A stretch of 64,000 bases of DNA from DATJHM01 sp035493895. Lineage in GTDB: Bacteria; Chloroflexota; Ktedonobacteria; Ktedonobacterales; Ktedonobacteraceae. The stretch lies in the NCBI GenBank assembly GCA_035493895.1, contig DATJHM010000231.1:34206-98205 (forward strand). The letters run 5' to 3'. Below the pieces are notes generated by a model. It worked only from the letters and a program-made list of their open reading frames with translations. It was not told the DNA's origin and did not search any database. Each line of letters starts with the position of its first letter. Position 1 is the stretch's first letter. Positions 1 through 8,676 of this stretch are shown piece by piece. Made by a program: the position numbers and the translations under genes.

Positions 1-1
1 G

Positions 2-709
2 CCCCAGACCCTCTCAGAGATGATCGATGCCTTCAATATTTGTCGAGAAGATCCCGAGATTGGCGTCGTCATCTTAACCGGTCAGGGAGAGAAAGCGTTC
101 TGTTCGGGAGGAGATCAACGCATACGTGGCGAAGGTGGCTATGTCGGCGATGATGGCGTCCCGAGGCTGAACGCGCTCGATCTGCAAAAAGTCATCAAAT
201 ATTTGCCCAAGCCCGTCATCGCCATGGTGGCAGGCTATGCGATCGGCGGCGGACATGTTCTGCACCTGCTCTGCGACCTGACGATTGCCGCCGATAATGC
301 ACGCTTCGGCCAGACCGGTCCACGCGTCGGCAGCTTCGACGCCGGTTGGGGCGCAACCTATATGGCCCGTGTTGTTGGACATAAAAAAGCACGTGAGATC
401 TGGTATCTCTGTCGCCAGTACGATGCGCAAGAGGCGCTGGACATGGGTCTGGTCAATACCGTCGTACCATTGGAGAAACTGGAAGAAGAGACTATCCAGT
501 GGTGCCGCGAAATACTGGAGAAAAGCCCCATCGCGTTGCGCTTCCTGAAAGCCGCCTTTAATGCCGATACCGATGGATTAGCTGGTATTCAAGAGCTGGC
601 AGGCAATGCTACCATGCTCTACTACATGACGGAGGAAGGAAAAGAAGGGAAAAACGCCTTCCTGGAGAAACGGAAACCTGATTTCAGCAAGTTCCCCCGT
701 CTCCCCTAG
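2..709 (+). CDS. menB: 1,4-dihydroxy-2-naphthoyl-CoA synthase (5' end outside window)
   Basis: Crotonase-fold enzyme that cyclises o-succinylbenzoyl-CoA to 1,4-dihydroxy-2-naphthoyl-CoA in menaquinone synthesis. The reading frame is open at the left edge, so the N-terminus (probably some 40 residues) is missing. The fragment shows the oxyanion-hole region CSGGDQRIRGEGG, the GGGHVLH segment and the MenB-typical QTGPRVGSFDAGWG, followed by KKAREIWYLCRQYDA. These separate MenB from generic enoyl-CoA hydratases. Neighbours menC and menE downstream on the same strand support the pathway. Stop codon is TAG at 707-709. Confidence 0.95.
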   Translation, partial: PQTLSEMIDAFNICREDPEIGVVILTGQGEKAFCSGGDQRIRGEGGYVGDDGVPRLNALDLQKVIKYLPKPVIAMVAGYAIGGGHVLHLLCDLTIAADNARFGQTGPRVGSFDAGWGATYMARVVGHKKAREIWYLCRQYDAQEALDMGLVNTVVPLEKLEEETIQWCREILEKSPIALRFLKAAFNADTDGLAGIQELAGNATMLYYMTEEGKEGKNAFLEKRKPDFSKFPRLP

Positions 710-715
710 CGGCGC

Positions 716-930
716 AATCGTAGGGATGGAGCTTGTTTGCAATGCCACGGAAATAAAGAGAATCTCGCATCATTTCCGTAGAGTCGCTGCCTGTCCGCGA
801 CCGGGGCGACGACAAGGTGGGAGGTAGCCGTCCCTGGTCGCAGACAAGCAGCGACTCTACAAGGGCCGGGGTCGATGGGCACCGGGTATAAACATATTTA
901 CGTGACATTACAGACAAGCCCCATCTCTAC
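716..930. repeat. Intergenic repeat with 25-bp inverted arms
   Basis: The menB-menC gap is filled by a palindromic repeat. Arms at 778-802 and 836-860 are inverted copies with 23 of 25 matches by eye, each built on a GTAGAGTCGCTGC core. A 39-bp module at 740-778 (minus orientation) recurs at 15469, 28242 and 28542. The segment could fold strongly in RNA. No gene is supported here. Confidence 0.7.
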
Positions 931-956
931 GATCATTGTGGGATCGATGCAAAAAT

Positions 957-2120
957 ATGACGTTCACCCTGGACAGGATAAAACCAGTGCAGAGATCAGA
1001 TCGAACAAGAGAAGCCGGGCACGTCCAGGCCATATACTGGTATCCCTATCAAATACCGTTCCGCCGTGGCTTCGCCACAGCCCATGGTCTGCTCACGATG
1101 CGTACCGGAGCTATTGTCGAAGTCCTCACGACTGATGGTTATCGTGGTATAGGCGAGATCGCACCCCTGCCAGAATTTAGCGGCGAGAGCCTGGCAAACG
1201 CCCTCGAAGCGCTACCGCCAATCACAGTACATCTCCAGGGCAACTCGCTCCACGCTGCTCTCGCGCTCCTCGATGAAAGCAAACCTGTGCCCGCAACGGT
1301 ACGCAGCGGGCTCGAAGTAGCCCTCTTTGATGCGTTGGGGAAACAGAGAGGACAAACCATTGCAGAACTACTCCAGACAAATAGTTCACGCAGAAAAACC
1401 CATGTGCCGATCAACGCGGTCGTTGGCGCCAGCGATGTCAGCGAGGCAGTCACACAGGCAGGCAGAGCAGTAGAGCAAGGCTTCTCCTGCATCAAGCTCA
1501 AAATGGTGGGGGATGAGCGAGAACAGGTTGAGCGCGTGGCAATGGTACGCAAGGCTATTGGGCCAGACATTCAACTCAGACTCGATGCCAATGAAGGATG
1601 GAATTTCGCTCAGGCGAGAAATATTCTCAAGCAATGCGAGCGCTATCATATACAGTATGTAGAACAGCCTCTCCCCTCGACAGAGATCGCTGGCATGCAC
1701 GCACTCCAGCAAGAGGTCACGATTCCCCTCGCAGCAGATGAGGCTATCGATAGCCTGGAGAGCGCCCGAAATGTCCTATCTGCCCACGCCGCCAGCATCT
1801 TGATTCTGAAGCCCCAACTGCTCGGAGGTCTGCACAATACACAAAAAATCATCGATGAGGCAGAAAAGCAGGGCGTCACTAGCGTCATTACCAGCAGTAT
1901 TGAGACGGGGGTAGGACTGGTCGGAGTCTTGCACCTTGCAGCAGCCTGTCCGACGGTTACACTGCCATGTGGTCTGGCAACACTGGCACTTCTGGAAGAC
2001 GACCTGCTCGCCGATGACCTGAACATACAACAAGGATGCCTGACCGTCCCCACAACACCCGGACTAGGCGTCACTCTTGATAGAGCGGCCCTGGCTCGCT
2101 ACAGTGCAAAAGCAATCTGA
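957..2120 (+). CDS. menC: o-succinylbenzoate synthase
   Basis: Enolase-superfamily enzyme that dehydrates SHCHC to o-succinylbenzoate in menaquinone synthesis. Family landmarks in order are the capping domain with GIGEIAPLPEFSGES, the catalytic lysine pair in CIKLKMVG, metal ligands in LRLDANEGW, YVEQPL and LAADEA, and the second catalytic lysine in LILKPQLLGG. ATG 957 is preferred; a TTG at 936 is in frame and gives seven more residues, and neither has a strong ribosome binding site. The 3' end is directly followed by menE. About 387 residues, normal for the family. Confidence 0.92.
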   Translation: MTFTLDRIKPVQRSDRTREAGHVQAIYWYPYQIPFRRGFATAHGLLTMRTGAIVEVLTTDGYRGIGEIAPLPEFSGESLANALEALPPITVHLQGNSLHAALALLDESKPVPATVRSGLEVALFDALGKQRGQTIAELLQTNSSRRKTHVPINAVVGASDVSEAVTQAGRAVEQGFSCIKLKMVGDEREQVERVAMVRKAIGPDIQLRLDANEGWNFAQARNILKQCERYHIQYVEQPLPSTEIAGMHALQQEVTIPLAADEAIDSLESARNVLSAHAASILILKPQLLGGLHNTQKIIDEAEKQGVTSVITSSIETGVGLVGVLHLAAACPTVTLPCGLATLALLEDDLLADDLNIQQGCLTVPTTPGLGVTLDRAALARYSAKAI

Positions 2121-2130
2121 AAGGATCGAA

Positions 2131-3651
2131 GTGACAACACACGCTATACTCTTACCCAACTGGTTAACAAGGTGCGCCGAGAACACACCCGAGAAGCTCG
2201 CCATACAATTTGGGCAGACGCAGTGGAGCTTTGCCGAGCTCGATCGACAAGCAACACAGCTCGCTCATCAGCTCGCCGCAGCCGGAGTACGCCAGGGTGA
2301 TCGCATCGCCTTATTGGCCGCAAACGGACTCACCTTTGTCAGCTTCGTCCATGCCCTGATCAAACTCGGTGCAATCCTTGTGCCGCTCAATACACGCCTG
2401 ACGCTGGATGAGTTGTGCTGGCAGCTCAAGGATGTGAAAGCAAGCATGCTCGTACACGATATCCAGCACGAAGCAACGGCGGCCAGCATTGCCAGACAAT
2501 TACCACAGCTCCTCCAGGCGACATTACAACTGAACGGCGATCAGGTAACGCTTCAGAATGGGCCGGAAAAAGAGGTCACCCTCCGAGCACTTATCGACTT
2601 GAGCGCGACCCAGGCCATTCTTTACACCTCAGGAACCACCGGAAATCCCAAAGGCGTCTTAATCACCTACGAAATGCAATGGTGGAACGCTATCGGTTCA
2701 GCCCTCAATCTGGAACATCATGCTGATGATCGCTGGCTGGCCTGTATGCCCTTCTTCCATATCGGTGGCCTCTCGATCTTGCTACGCAGCGTCATCAATG
2801 GCATCAGCGTGATCGGACTTGAAAAATTCGACGCCATCCCCGTCAATGAAGCCATCCAGAAAGACGCAGTCACGATTATTTCCGTTGTAGCCGTCATGCT
2901 CCAACGCATGCTCACCGCACTGGATCAACAGCAGGAGAATGGGCGCTATCCATCTACGCTCCGCTGCGTCCTGCTTGGCGGCGGTCCAGCACCCCTACCG
3001 CTGCTGCAAAATTGTGCCCGGCGCGACATCCCGATCGTGCAGACCTATGGGCTCACCGAATCCTGCTCGCAGGCGGTTACCCTGGCCCCACATGATGCGC
3101 TCCGCAAGCTCGGTTCAGCGGGACGGCCACTCCTGCCCGTGCAGTTGCGCATCATGAACGAGGACCAAATTGCCGCCCCCGGAGAGACAGGCGTTATCTG
3201 TCTGAAAGGGCCATCGATTACGCAGGGCTATGCAGATCGACCCGAGGCGACAGCTGCTGCGATCAAAGATGGCTGGCTCACAACAGGCGATCTGGGCTAT
3301 CTGGACGAAGAGGGCTACCTCTATGTGCTGGATAGGCGCAGCGATCTGATTATTTCGGGCGGAGAAAATGTCTATCCGGCTGAAATCGAGAGCGTGCTAC
3401 GCAGCCATGCCGCAATAGAAGAAGCGGGCGTCTGTGGTCAGGTCGATCAGGAATGGGGACAGGTACCGATTGCGTTTGTGAAGTTCTATGAGGGGAAGAC
3501 GGCAACCATAGAAGAACTGCACGCACATGTGCAACATTATCTGGCTCGCTACAAACAGCCACGAACGATCTATATTGTTGAGCAGTTGCCAAGGAACTCA
3601 GCGGGAAAACTGTTGCGCAGAGAACTGCATACATTGTTGCCAGAGGGATAA
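2131..3651 (+). CDS. menE: o-succinylbenzoate-CoA ligase
   Basis: Acyl-adenylate-forming ligase (ANL superfamily) that activates o-succinylbenzoate with ATP and CoA. It shows the phosphate-binding loop YTSGTTGNPKGV, the A5 motif QTYGLTESCSQ, the TGDLGYLDEEG hinge region with DRRSDLIISGGENVYP, and the C-terminal catalytic lysine in PRNSAGKLLRR. The start is placed at GTG 2131 because AAGGA at 2121-2125 lies 5 bases upstream; a TTG at 2077 is also in frame but would overlap menC. About 506 residues. It completes a menB-menC-menE run on one strand. Confidence 0.93.
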   Translation: MTTHAILLPNWLTRCAENTPEKLAIQFGQTQWSFAELDRQATQLAHQLAAAGVRQGDRIALLAANGLTFVSFVHALIKLGAILVPLNTRLTLDELCWQLKDVKASMLVHDIQHEATAASIARQLPQLLQATLQLNGDQVTLQNGPEKEVTLRALIDLSATQAILYTSGTTGNPKGVLITYEMQWWNAIGSALNLEHHADDRWLACMPFFHIGGLSILLRSVINGISVIGLEKFDAIPVNEAIQKDAVTIISVVAVMLQRMLTALDQQQENGRYPSTLRCVLLGGGPAPLPLLQNCARRDIPIVQTYGLTESCSQAVTLAPHDALRKLGSAGRPLLPVQLRIMNEDQIAAPGETGVICLKGPSITQGYADRPEATAAAIKDGWLTTGDLGYLDEEGYLYVLDRRSDLIISGGENVYPAEIESVLRSHAAIEEAGVCGQVDQEWGQVPIAFVKFYEGKTATIEELHAHVQHYLARYKQPRTIYIVEQLPRNSAGKLLRRELHTLLPEG

Positions 3652-3873
3652 GTAGAGAAGGCTTCAGCGCATCTAAGAGCAAAAACAAGAAAGTGAGAAC
3701 ACCACCAGGAACGTGATTAGATAGAAGAAAGGAGACGCTCAGAGGACGCGCTGAAATCTAACTAATATTTATAGTACACGTTTCCAAGTCGATGTACAAG
3801 TCTTATAGCAAAAATTGTCTATTACACTGACAATAGAAGAGATTTGTAAAGAAGATTTCCAGAGGCTGGAATA

Positions 3874-3909
3874 AGACAAAAAGAAAAGCTCTTGCAAATC
3901 AAGAGCTTT
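3874..3909 (-). terminator. Intrinsic terminator of the HNH gene
   Basis: A perfect 10-bp stem (AAAGCTCTTG at 3885-3894, its complement at 3900-3909) with a 5-base loop is followed, reading on the minus strand, by TCTTTTTG. It sits just past the HNH gene stop. Confidence 0.75.
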
Positions 3910-3936
3910 ATTGACAAGGGCAAATCGAATCTGCAA

Positions 3937-4377
3937 CTACTCAATAAAATGACGCCACCAGCCGCCACGCTCATTAGTCTTGATACGATGGCAATTGGCA
4001 CAACGAACCTCACATTTTGCTATTTCAGCGTCTATGGTAGGCCAGGAGGTAGCAAGACGCACTAATCTAGCTATAGACTCTACTTTTTCGCCTCGCACAT
4101 GATCAAATTCTAAAACACGCACGTCTGTATGGCCGCAGTCGACACAAGGATGTTCAGATAAATAGGCATAAAGCTTTCTTTGATTTTCCTCAATAACACG
4201 ACTGTTACGCAACTTAGCACGATCAAGATAGACTTGCTTATTATTCTGATAATGAACTCTGTTTGCTTGCGCCTGGCAAAATCTACACCACGTCTGACGC
4301 TTCTGATCTTTGACCTTCCAACGAAAATCCTCCTCAGCGTCTTTCTCTTCACCACAACCAGGACAAACCTTTTTCAT
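3937..4377 (-). CDS. HNH endonuclease-like zinc protein
   Basis: 146-residue protein of the small HNH nuclease type. The N-terminal part has two CxxC pairs (CPGC at about 5-8 and CRFC at about 32-35), a likely zinc finger. The C-terminal HNH core has CVDC, then LEFDHVRG (first His) and RCANCHRIKT (Asn/His plus a second zinc pair). The predicted metal and zinc ligands are all present, so it may be active; natural target unknown. Start ATG 4377 has AGGAG 9 bases upstream. Two truncated copies of the same HNH core lie fused at 6554-7189. It is flanked by its own terminator and an AT-rich gap, as expected of a free-standing mobile nuclease, but no intron or mobile element boundary is visible. Confidence 0.75.
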   Translation of the reverse strand: MKKVCPGCGEEKDAEEDFRWKVKDQKRQTWCRFCQAQANRVHYQNNKQVYLDRAKLRNSRVIEENQRKLYAYLSEHPCVDCGHTDVRVLEFDHVRGEKVESIARLVRLATSWPTIDAEIAKCEVRCANCHRIKTNERGGWWRHFIE

Positions 4378-4761
4378 AGTAAAAGGCTCCTATTAGAGAA
4401 AAGTATCCAGGTAAGGCACTCCGACATCTGTACAGCCATTATTTACTCCTTTCGCATAGGATACTACTGTGCAGAGGCACATATAAGATGATAATATATC
4501 ATATCAGAATATATTACAATATTCAGCAACATAATATAATAATATCAAAAAGTGATATACAATATAAATACAGTATTTAAAGTTTAAGAGCTTTCACGGA
4601 ATAAAAAGTCATAACTCAGTTGAAACTTATGTGTATAGCTAATCTGCATACGAAGGCTGTTCATAAACCATAATGGTTTATTTGAGGAAGTAGAAAACGG
4701 AAGAAATAATTTATGGGAACCAGGCACTCTCAAAAGCGTAAGCGAATATCCGCGCTGAAAC
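4378..4761. other. AT-rich gap without recognised gene
   Basis: This stretch between the HNH gene and the tRNA-Trp terminator is strongly AT-rich with many ATAT runs. Short open frames occur but lack ribosome binding sites and run into the terminator. No gene is supported. It holds the HNH upstream region (ribosome binding site AGGAG near 4387). Confidence 0.5.
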
Positions 4762-4794
4762 GAAAAACACCTGAACACGTTGTGTTCAGGTGTT
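4762..4794 (-). terminator. Intrinsic terminator of tRNA-Trp
   Basis: A perfect 13-bp stem (arms 4766-4778 and 4782-4794) with a 3-base loop directly follows the CCA end of the tRNA on the minus strand and leads into TTTTTCG. Confidence 0.85.
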
Positions 4795-4795
4795 T

Positions 4796-4870
4796 TGGCA
4801 GGGGTGACAGGAGTCGAACCTGCTGAAACTCGTTTTGGAGACGAGTGCCTGACCGTTTGGCGCCACCCCT
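4796..4870 (-). tRNA. tRNA-Trp(CCA)
   Basis: Cloverleaf read on the minus strand: acceptor AGGGGTG pairs with CACCCCT, the D arm is GCC/GGC, the anticodon stem CTCGT/ACGAG encloses loop CTCCAAA giving anticodon CCA, and the T arm has the GGTTCGACTCC core. Discriminator G and CCA are encoded. A promoter lies upstream at 4916-4944 and a terminator immediately downstream. Confidence 0.95.
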
Positions 4871-4915
4871 ACAAACCATCTTCCCAAAGAGCTAACTCTT
4901 TGTTTCGACCTCATT

Positions 4916-4944
4916 AGTATCTCATAATCGAGCCCTATTGTCAA
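4916..4944 (-). promoter_or_regulatory. Promoter of tRNA-Trp
   Basis: On the minus strand TTGACA (4939-4944) is separated by 17 bases from GATACT (4916-4921), placing the start a few bases before the tRNA processing region. Confidence 0.7.
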
Positions 4945-4991
4945 CAGGCTTTTTGTAACTATTCTTTCAAGCTCTTGCTTCCGACCTACGA

Positions 4992-5411
4992 TCACGAAGT
5001 AAAAATAAATTGCTCCACGATCAGCACTTCGGGATGCCCTTCGGCCTTTTGCGCTTCCTGTAAGGCCGGTCCGACGAGGGTCGCGGGCGTGAGGAACCAG
5101 AGATCGTTTTGGGCCGGATGCTCGCTAATGATAAAATGGAATTCTGCTTCACGCACGGATTGCCAGAATTGCGAGCCGGGGACAAGGATGCAGTGGCTTT
5201 CCGAACGCTTTAAGGCTGTGTCAGTGACAAAGGTTGCGCGTGAATAGGTCATACGGCGGTAAAGCCAGCAGTGAGCGCTCTCCTCCGAAGAGAACTCGTC
5301 AGGATCAGCCAGCATCGCTTGAATACGCTCAGTGACAATCGGCGAAAGGGGTAGTTCTTCGTCTCTCGCACAAACGCGATACAGTTTTAGCGTGTTGGTG
5401 GTAATATTCAT
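4992..5411 (-). CDS. Hypothetical protein, 139 aa
   Basis: No family recognised. The product is a soluble-looking 139-residue protein with no signal peptide or membrane segment. It starts MNITTNTLKLYRVCARDEEL and contains a charged middle part with GSQFWQ and AEFHFIISEHPAQNDLWF. Codon usage resembles real genes nearby and the frame is open over the full interval with an ATG at 5409-5411, but the ribosome binding site is weak. It is divergent from the N-acetyltransferase at 5513, about 100 bases apart, so the two may share a regulatory region. Confidence 0.6.
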   Translation of the reverse strand: MNITTNTLKLYRVCARDEELPLSPIVTERIQAMLADPDEFSSEESAHCWLYRRMTYSRATFVTDTALKRSESHCILVPGSQFWQSVREAEFHFIISEHPAQNDLWFLTPATLVGPALQEAQKAEGHPEVLIVEQFIFTS

Positions 5412-5512
5412 GCTAGACTATTTTTCTTTCTCTTACAAATATCTGAGTTGCATGCTCAACCTCTTATACTGTATCTCGGAACGTGACCAGACTGCAATAA
5501 GGAGGAAAACCG

Positions 5513-6259
5513 GTGCATATTCACGACTATCTGGAACGATTGCACTACGCTGGCCCACTCGAACCGACACTGCAAACGTTACAAGCATTGCATGAGGCGC
5601 ATTTACTCAGCATTCCTTTTGAGAATCTTAATATACATCTCGGGAGAAGGCTTCTTCTCGATGAAGATGCTCTATGGACGAAGATTATCGAGCAGCGGCG
5701 TGGAGGCTTCTGCTACGAGCTCAATGGCCTGTTTGCGTGGCTATTGCGCACCCTTGGTTTTCAGGTCAGCCTGCTCGCAGCTGATGTCGCACGTCCTGCG
5801 GGCGGATTTGGTCCGGAATTTGATCATCTCGCCTTGCTGGTCCATCTGGAAGACGATTGGCTGGCAGATGTAGGCTTTGGCGAATCGTTTCGTCAGCCAC
5901 TACAGATGCAAGCATCGCTCGTTCAGGTCCAGGAATGGGGAAAGTATCGGCTGGAGCGAGAGGGAACATACTGGCTCTTACAGAGCTGGGACGACGAAGA
6001 ATGGAAACCGTCGTATCGCTTCACGCTACATCCGCATGTATTAAGCGAATTTAACGAGATGTGCCAGTATCACCAGACCGATTCGCTCTCGCACTTCACG
6101 CAACGACGCATCTGTACGATCGCAACTCGCATCGGTCGAACGACACTGAGCGATAAACGGCTGATTATGACTGTACAAAAAGAGAAAAAAACACAACAGC
6201 TTACCAGTCAGGAAGAATATACGGCTGCTCTCGCTGAACACTTCGGGATCGTTTTATGA
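5513..6259 (+). CDS. nat: Arylamine N-acetyltransferase
   Basis: Transfers acetyl from acetyl-CoA to arylamines or hydrazines, or acylates related substrates in secondary metabolism. The Cys-His-Asp triad is visible as RGGFCYELN, FDHLALLV and LADVGFGES. The IPFENLNIHLG segment near the N-terminus is also characteristic. Length 248 residues, slightly shorter than the usual 270-280. Start is GTG 5513 with GGAGG at 5501-5505, an 7-base spacing. Transcribed alone; the tRNA-Ser promoter follows downstream. Confidence 0.9.
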   Translation: MHIHDYLERLHYAGPLEPTLQTLQALHEAHLLSIPFENLNIHLGRRLLLDEDALWTKIIEQRRGGFCYELNGLFAWLLRTLGFQVSLLAADVARPAGGFGPEFDHLALLVHLEDDWLADVGFGESFRQPLQMQASLVQVQEWGKYRLEREGTYWLLQSWDDEEWKPSYRFTLHPHVLSEFNEMCQYHQTDSLSHFTQRRICTIATRIGRTTLSDKRLIMTVQKEKKTQQLTSQEEYTAALAEHFGIVL

Positions 6260-6341
6260 GTGAAGATAAGAATAGCGGCATTATCTGATAATGTATGCAA
6301 ACGGAATATCTACGGCTGACAAAATTGTAGACGTGAAGGTA

Positions 6342-6370
6342 TTGACAAGCCCGGATAGGTCTGCTATTAT
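6342..6370 (+). promoter_or_regulatory. Promoter of tRNA-Ser
   Basis: Consensus TTGACA (6342-6347), 17-base spacer, TATTAT (6365-6370), 14 bases before the tRNA 5' end. Confidence 0.85.
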
Positions 6371-6384
6371 ACTTTTCGTAGCCG

Positions 6385-6474
6385 GGAGAGGTCGCATAGT
6401 GGCCTAGTGCGGAGGTTTGCTAAACCTCTGAAGGAGCAATCCTTCCGTGGGTTCGACTCCCACCCTCTCCGCCA
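6385..6474 (+). tRNA. tRNA-Ser(GCU)
   Basis: Type II cloverleaf with long variable arm. Acceptor GGAGAGG pairs with CCTCTCC; anticodon stem GAGGT/ACCTC encloses TTGCTAA, giving anticodon GCT; the variable arm is GAAGGAGCAATCCTTC-like; the T arm has GGTTCGACTCC. Discriminator G and CCA are encoded. It has its own promoter and terminator. Confidence 0.95.
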
Positions 6475-6480
6475 TTGAGA

Positions 6481-6516
6481 AAACTCTTGAGCGAAATGTT
6501 CAAGAGTTTTTGTTTA
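6481..6516 (+). terminator. Intrinsic terminator of tRNA-Ser
   Basis: Perfect 10-bp stem (6481-6490 with 6500-6509) and 9-base loop, followed by a T-rich tail TTTTTGTTT. Confidence 0.85.
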
Positions 6517-6553
6517 CTATAAAATGGGATTCCTCTTCATATCAGATCAATAA

Positions 6554-7189
6554 CCTCTATCGGAACTGAGTAAGCTTCATTATCAAAATAATAAACAGAA
6601 TTACAAAGATCGCACTCGTCTTCGCAAGGCTCTAATACTCAGCGAGAACAAACCTCGGCTTCACACTTATCTTGCTACTCACCCCTGTGTTGATTGCGGG
6701 CAAACAGATATTCGCATTCTCGAGTTTGATCATATTCGTGAGCAAAAATCCGGTGAAATATCTGATCTACTCAGACAGGGCCACAATTGGTCCACAATTG
6801 AAGCTGAAATCGCTAAATGCGAGATTCGCTGCGCAAATTGCCACCGTATTAAGACCTTTGAGCACAGCAGAAGTTGGCGTGATATCCAATATGATTTACA
6901 GTCAGGCAAAATCTACCAGCAGATGCATGCTTATCTCTCAGCTCACCCCTGTGTTGACTGTAATGAAGCAGACATTCGCCTTCTCGAATTTGATCATGTA
7001 CGAGGATATAAGATATCTACTATATCGCGCTTGCTTACGCAAGGTCGCAATTGGTCTACTATTGAAACCGAAATCGCCAAGTGCGAGATTCGTTGTGCCA
7101 ATTGCCATCGTATTAAAACTTTTGAGCGCGACGGTGATTGGTGGCGAACTGAAGAATATGGGGAAGCACATGAGCACATTTCATCATGA
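6554..7189 (+). pseudogene. HNH endonuclease remnant with tandemly duplicated HNH core
   Basis: One open frame carries two HNH cores in tandem. Unit 1 has CVDCGQTDIRILEFDH and RCANCHRIKT; unit 2 has CVDCNEADIRLLEFDH and RCANCHRIKT. Both resemble the intact gene at 3937-4377, including the HYQNNKQ linker before unit 1. The N-terminal zinc finger is missing, an in-frame stop lies at 6551-6553, and there is no ATG, GTG or TTG before the ATG at 6923, so unit 1 could not be translated from a normal start. A short protein of 88 residues from 6923 covering only unit 2 remains possible. The copy starts shortly after the tRNA-Ser terminator. Confidence 0.7.
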
Positions 7190-7471
7190 TGATCCATCGG
7201 ATAACGATCAGGTCCAGATTATAGATCTCGATGCAAAAACAGTGCTCTTCTTCTGGCAAATATTGCTCGTGTGGTCTGGGCTGCCAATGATCCCGGCTAC
7301 GGAGCATTGCACCCGCCCTACGATAGTGGACTCTACCCTGCATTATTCGCTCGCCTTCTTCTCACAGCCACCCCAGAACCCGATCTCGCTGATCGTGTCC
7401 AGGAGTTGATGCAAGGGTGGATTGCTGATCCCAAGCCACAAAAACTTCGCTGGACAACAATGAACAGATAA
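7170..7471 (+). pseudogene. Small frameshifted gene, unknown function
   Basis: ATG 7170 follows GGGGA by a few bases and begins an acidic N-terminus (MSTFHHDDPSDNDQVQIIDL). Around 7235-7245, at a run of five A, the protein-like sequence jumps by -1 to another frame that continues as ARVVWAANDPGYGALHPP and ends at 7471 after a stretch rich in Leu, Ala and Pro. Neither half makes a convincing protein alone. It may be a recent pseudogene or a sequence error. No family recognised. Confidence 0.35.
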
Positions 7472-7619
7472 CCCTTGTTATTCACATGCAAGCCTTCTGG
7501 TAGCGAGAGCAAGGACCATAGCACCCCTACTGGTCTGTCAAACTGCATGGTATCCTTTGAGAGGCGTACCGTGAGCGAGATGGCCGGTGGGGGCGGACGC
7601 CATGATGTTTGTCAAAGTG

Positions 7620-8603
7620 CTACGTGGTCTGCACCTCGCGCAGGCGTTCTGTTTCCATGAAAGCGGCTTGCAAATCGGCGTCGTGCATCGCGATCAGGGG
7701 GACTTCTGGATGACGGCGGGCATAGTGGTAGAGCGACAGGATCGTCTGGCGCGCAGTTGCATCGTCGCTGGTCACCTGCGACCAGAAAAATGGGTGCATG
7801 ATCGAAGGACGCTGGTAGTGATCGGCAAGCCAGACTGCGTCTCCCAGCAGGAAGAGCCGTGGACCATGAGCACGATTGATAAATAGTCCCGTATTGCCCG
7901 CAGTATGACCGGGCAGCGGGACAGCTATCACTGAGCCATCGCCAAAGAGGTCCAGGCTGGAGCGGAAACCTTCATAGGCCGGGCCAGCACAATCAAATAA
8001 CTCAACGGGATTCGCATCTCCCAACAAACTCTGCACCAGACCATGCCGATGCTCCAAAAGACCAGTACTGGCGGCAGCATCATACTCCACACGATTGATG
8101 CGCAGGGGAACCCCCGGAATGTCAGGGATACCGCTCACATGATCCCAGTGCAAATGCGAGAGGAAGGCAAACTCGAGATCACGCGGTCGCAATCCCAGCG
8201 TGGTCAGGTGATCGCTCAGGGAATGCTCGAAGGTGAAACGAGCGAGCGTCTGGTGGAACAGAAACGACTGGTGTTTCAAAAAGAGGTAAATATCGCTACA
8301 GAGGCCAGTATCGTAGAGGAAGGTCGCCCGGGGATGGCGAATAAGCACGGCTCCATAGTTGATGGCACGAGGAGCGAACGAGCGCGAGCCGCGCACCGCC
8401 ACACATTCTGGAATCGAAGCAAGACCACAGCGCAAAAACGTTACCTCGATATCCGGCAAGGAAGCAGGAGGCGAGAGGGATTCAGGAACCACTTGCGGCG
8501 GATCGAGAGAGAAAGCGGGAGGCAAAAAACCCCTGGCCGCCCAGCCAAGGCCAACCAGGCCGAGAGAGAGTGCACCAACACGAGCCCAGTCACGCATATG
8601 CAT
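7620..8603 (-). CDS. Metallo-beta-lactamase-fold hydrolase, membrane-anchored or exported
   Basis: About 327 residues. The N-terminus has a short basic start, then a hydrophobic segment (VGALSLGLVGLGWAA) that may be a signal anchor. The MBL zinc motif is SHLHWDHVSG, with downstream ligands in LPGHTAGNTG and LLGDAVW. This is the general MBL pattern shared by lactonases and related hydrolases; the substrate cannot be read. ATG 8603 is chosen because GGAGG lies 9 bases upstream; a longer frame to 8723 would run into clpE. It lies downstream of clpE on the same strand but a terminator hairpin separates them. Confidence 0.8.
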   Translation of the reverse strand: MHMRDWARVGALSLGLVGLGWAARGFLPPAFSLDPPQVVPESLSPPASLPDIEVTFLRCGLASIPECVAVRGSRSFAPRAINYGAVLIRHPRATFLYDTGLCSDIYLFLKHQSFLFHQTLARFTFEHSLSDHLTTLGLRPRDLEFAFLSHLHWDHVSGIPDIPGVPLRINRVEYDAAASTGLLEHRHGLVQSLLGDANPVELFDCAGPAYEGFRSSLDLFGDGSVIAVPLPGHTAGNTGLFINRAHGPRLFLLGDAVWLADHYQRPSIMHPFFWSQVTSDDATARQTILSLYHYARRHPEVPLIAMHDADLQAAFMETERLREVQTT

Positions 8604-8617
8604 AAGCGCGTTCCTCC

Positions 8618-8660
8618 ATAAAACACCACGAAGCACGTTTTGTCTGGAACGTGCTTCGTG
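8618..8660 (-). terminator. Intrinsic terminator downstream of clpE
   Basis: Perfect 13-bp stem (8627-8639 with 8648-8660), 8-base loop, then GTGTTTTA on the minus strand. It lies between the clpE stop and the next gene. Confidence 0.7.
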
Positions 8661-8676
8661 ATCATGAAGCGATCTA

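Noticed and set aside
7235..7245. Programmed -1 frameshift site at the A run
   Set aside because: The canonical slippery heptamer is absent; only five A are present, and no downstream pseudoknot was seen. A simple indel is more likely.
6672..7409. Single 245-codon frame over the HNH duplicate region
   Set aside because: It reads the HNH cores in another frame and yields no conserved motif, while the second frame gives CVDC/LEFDH/CANCHR twice.
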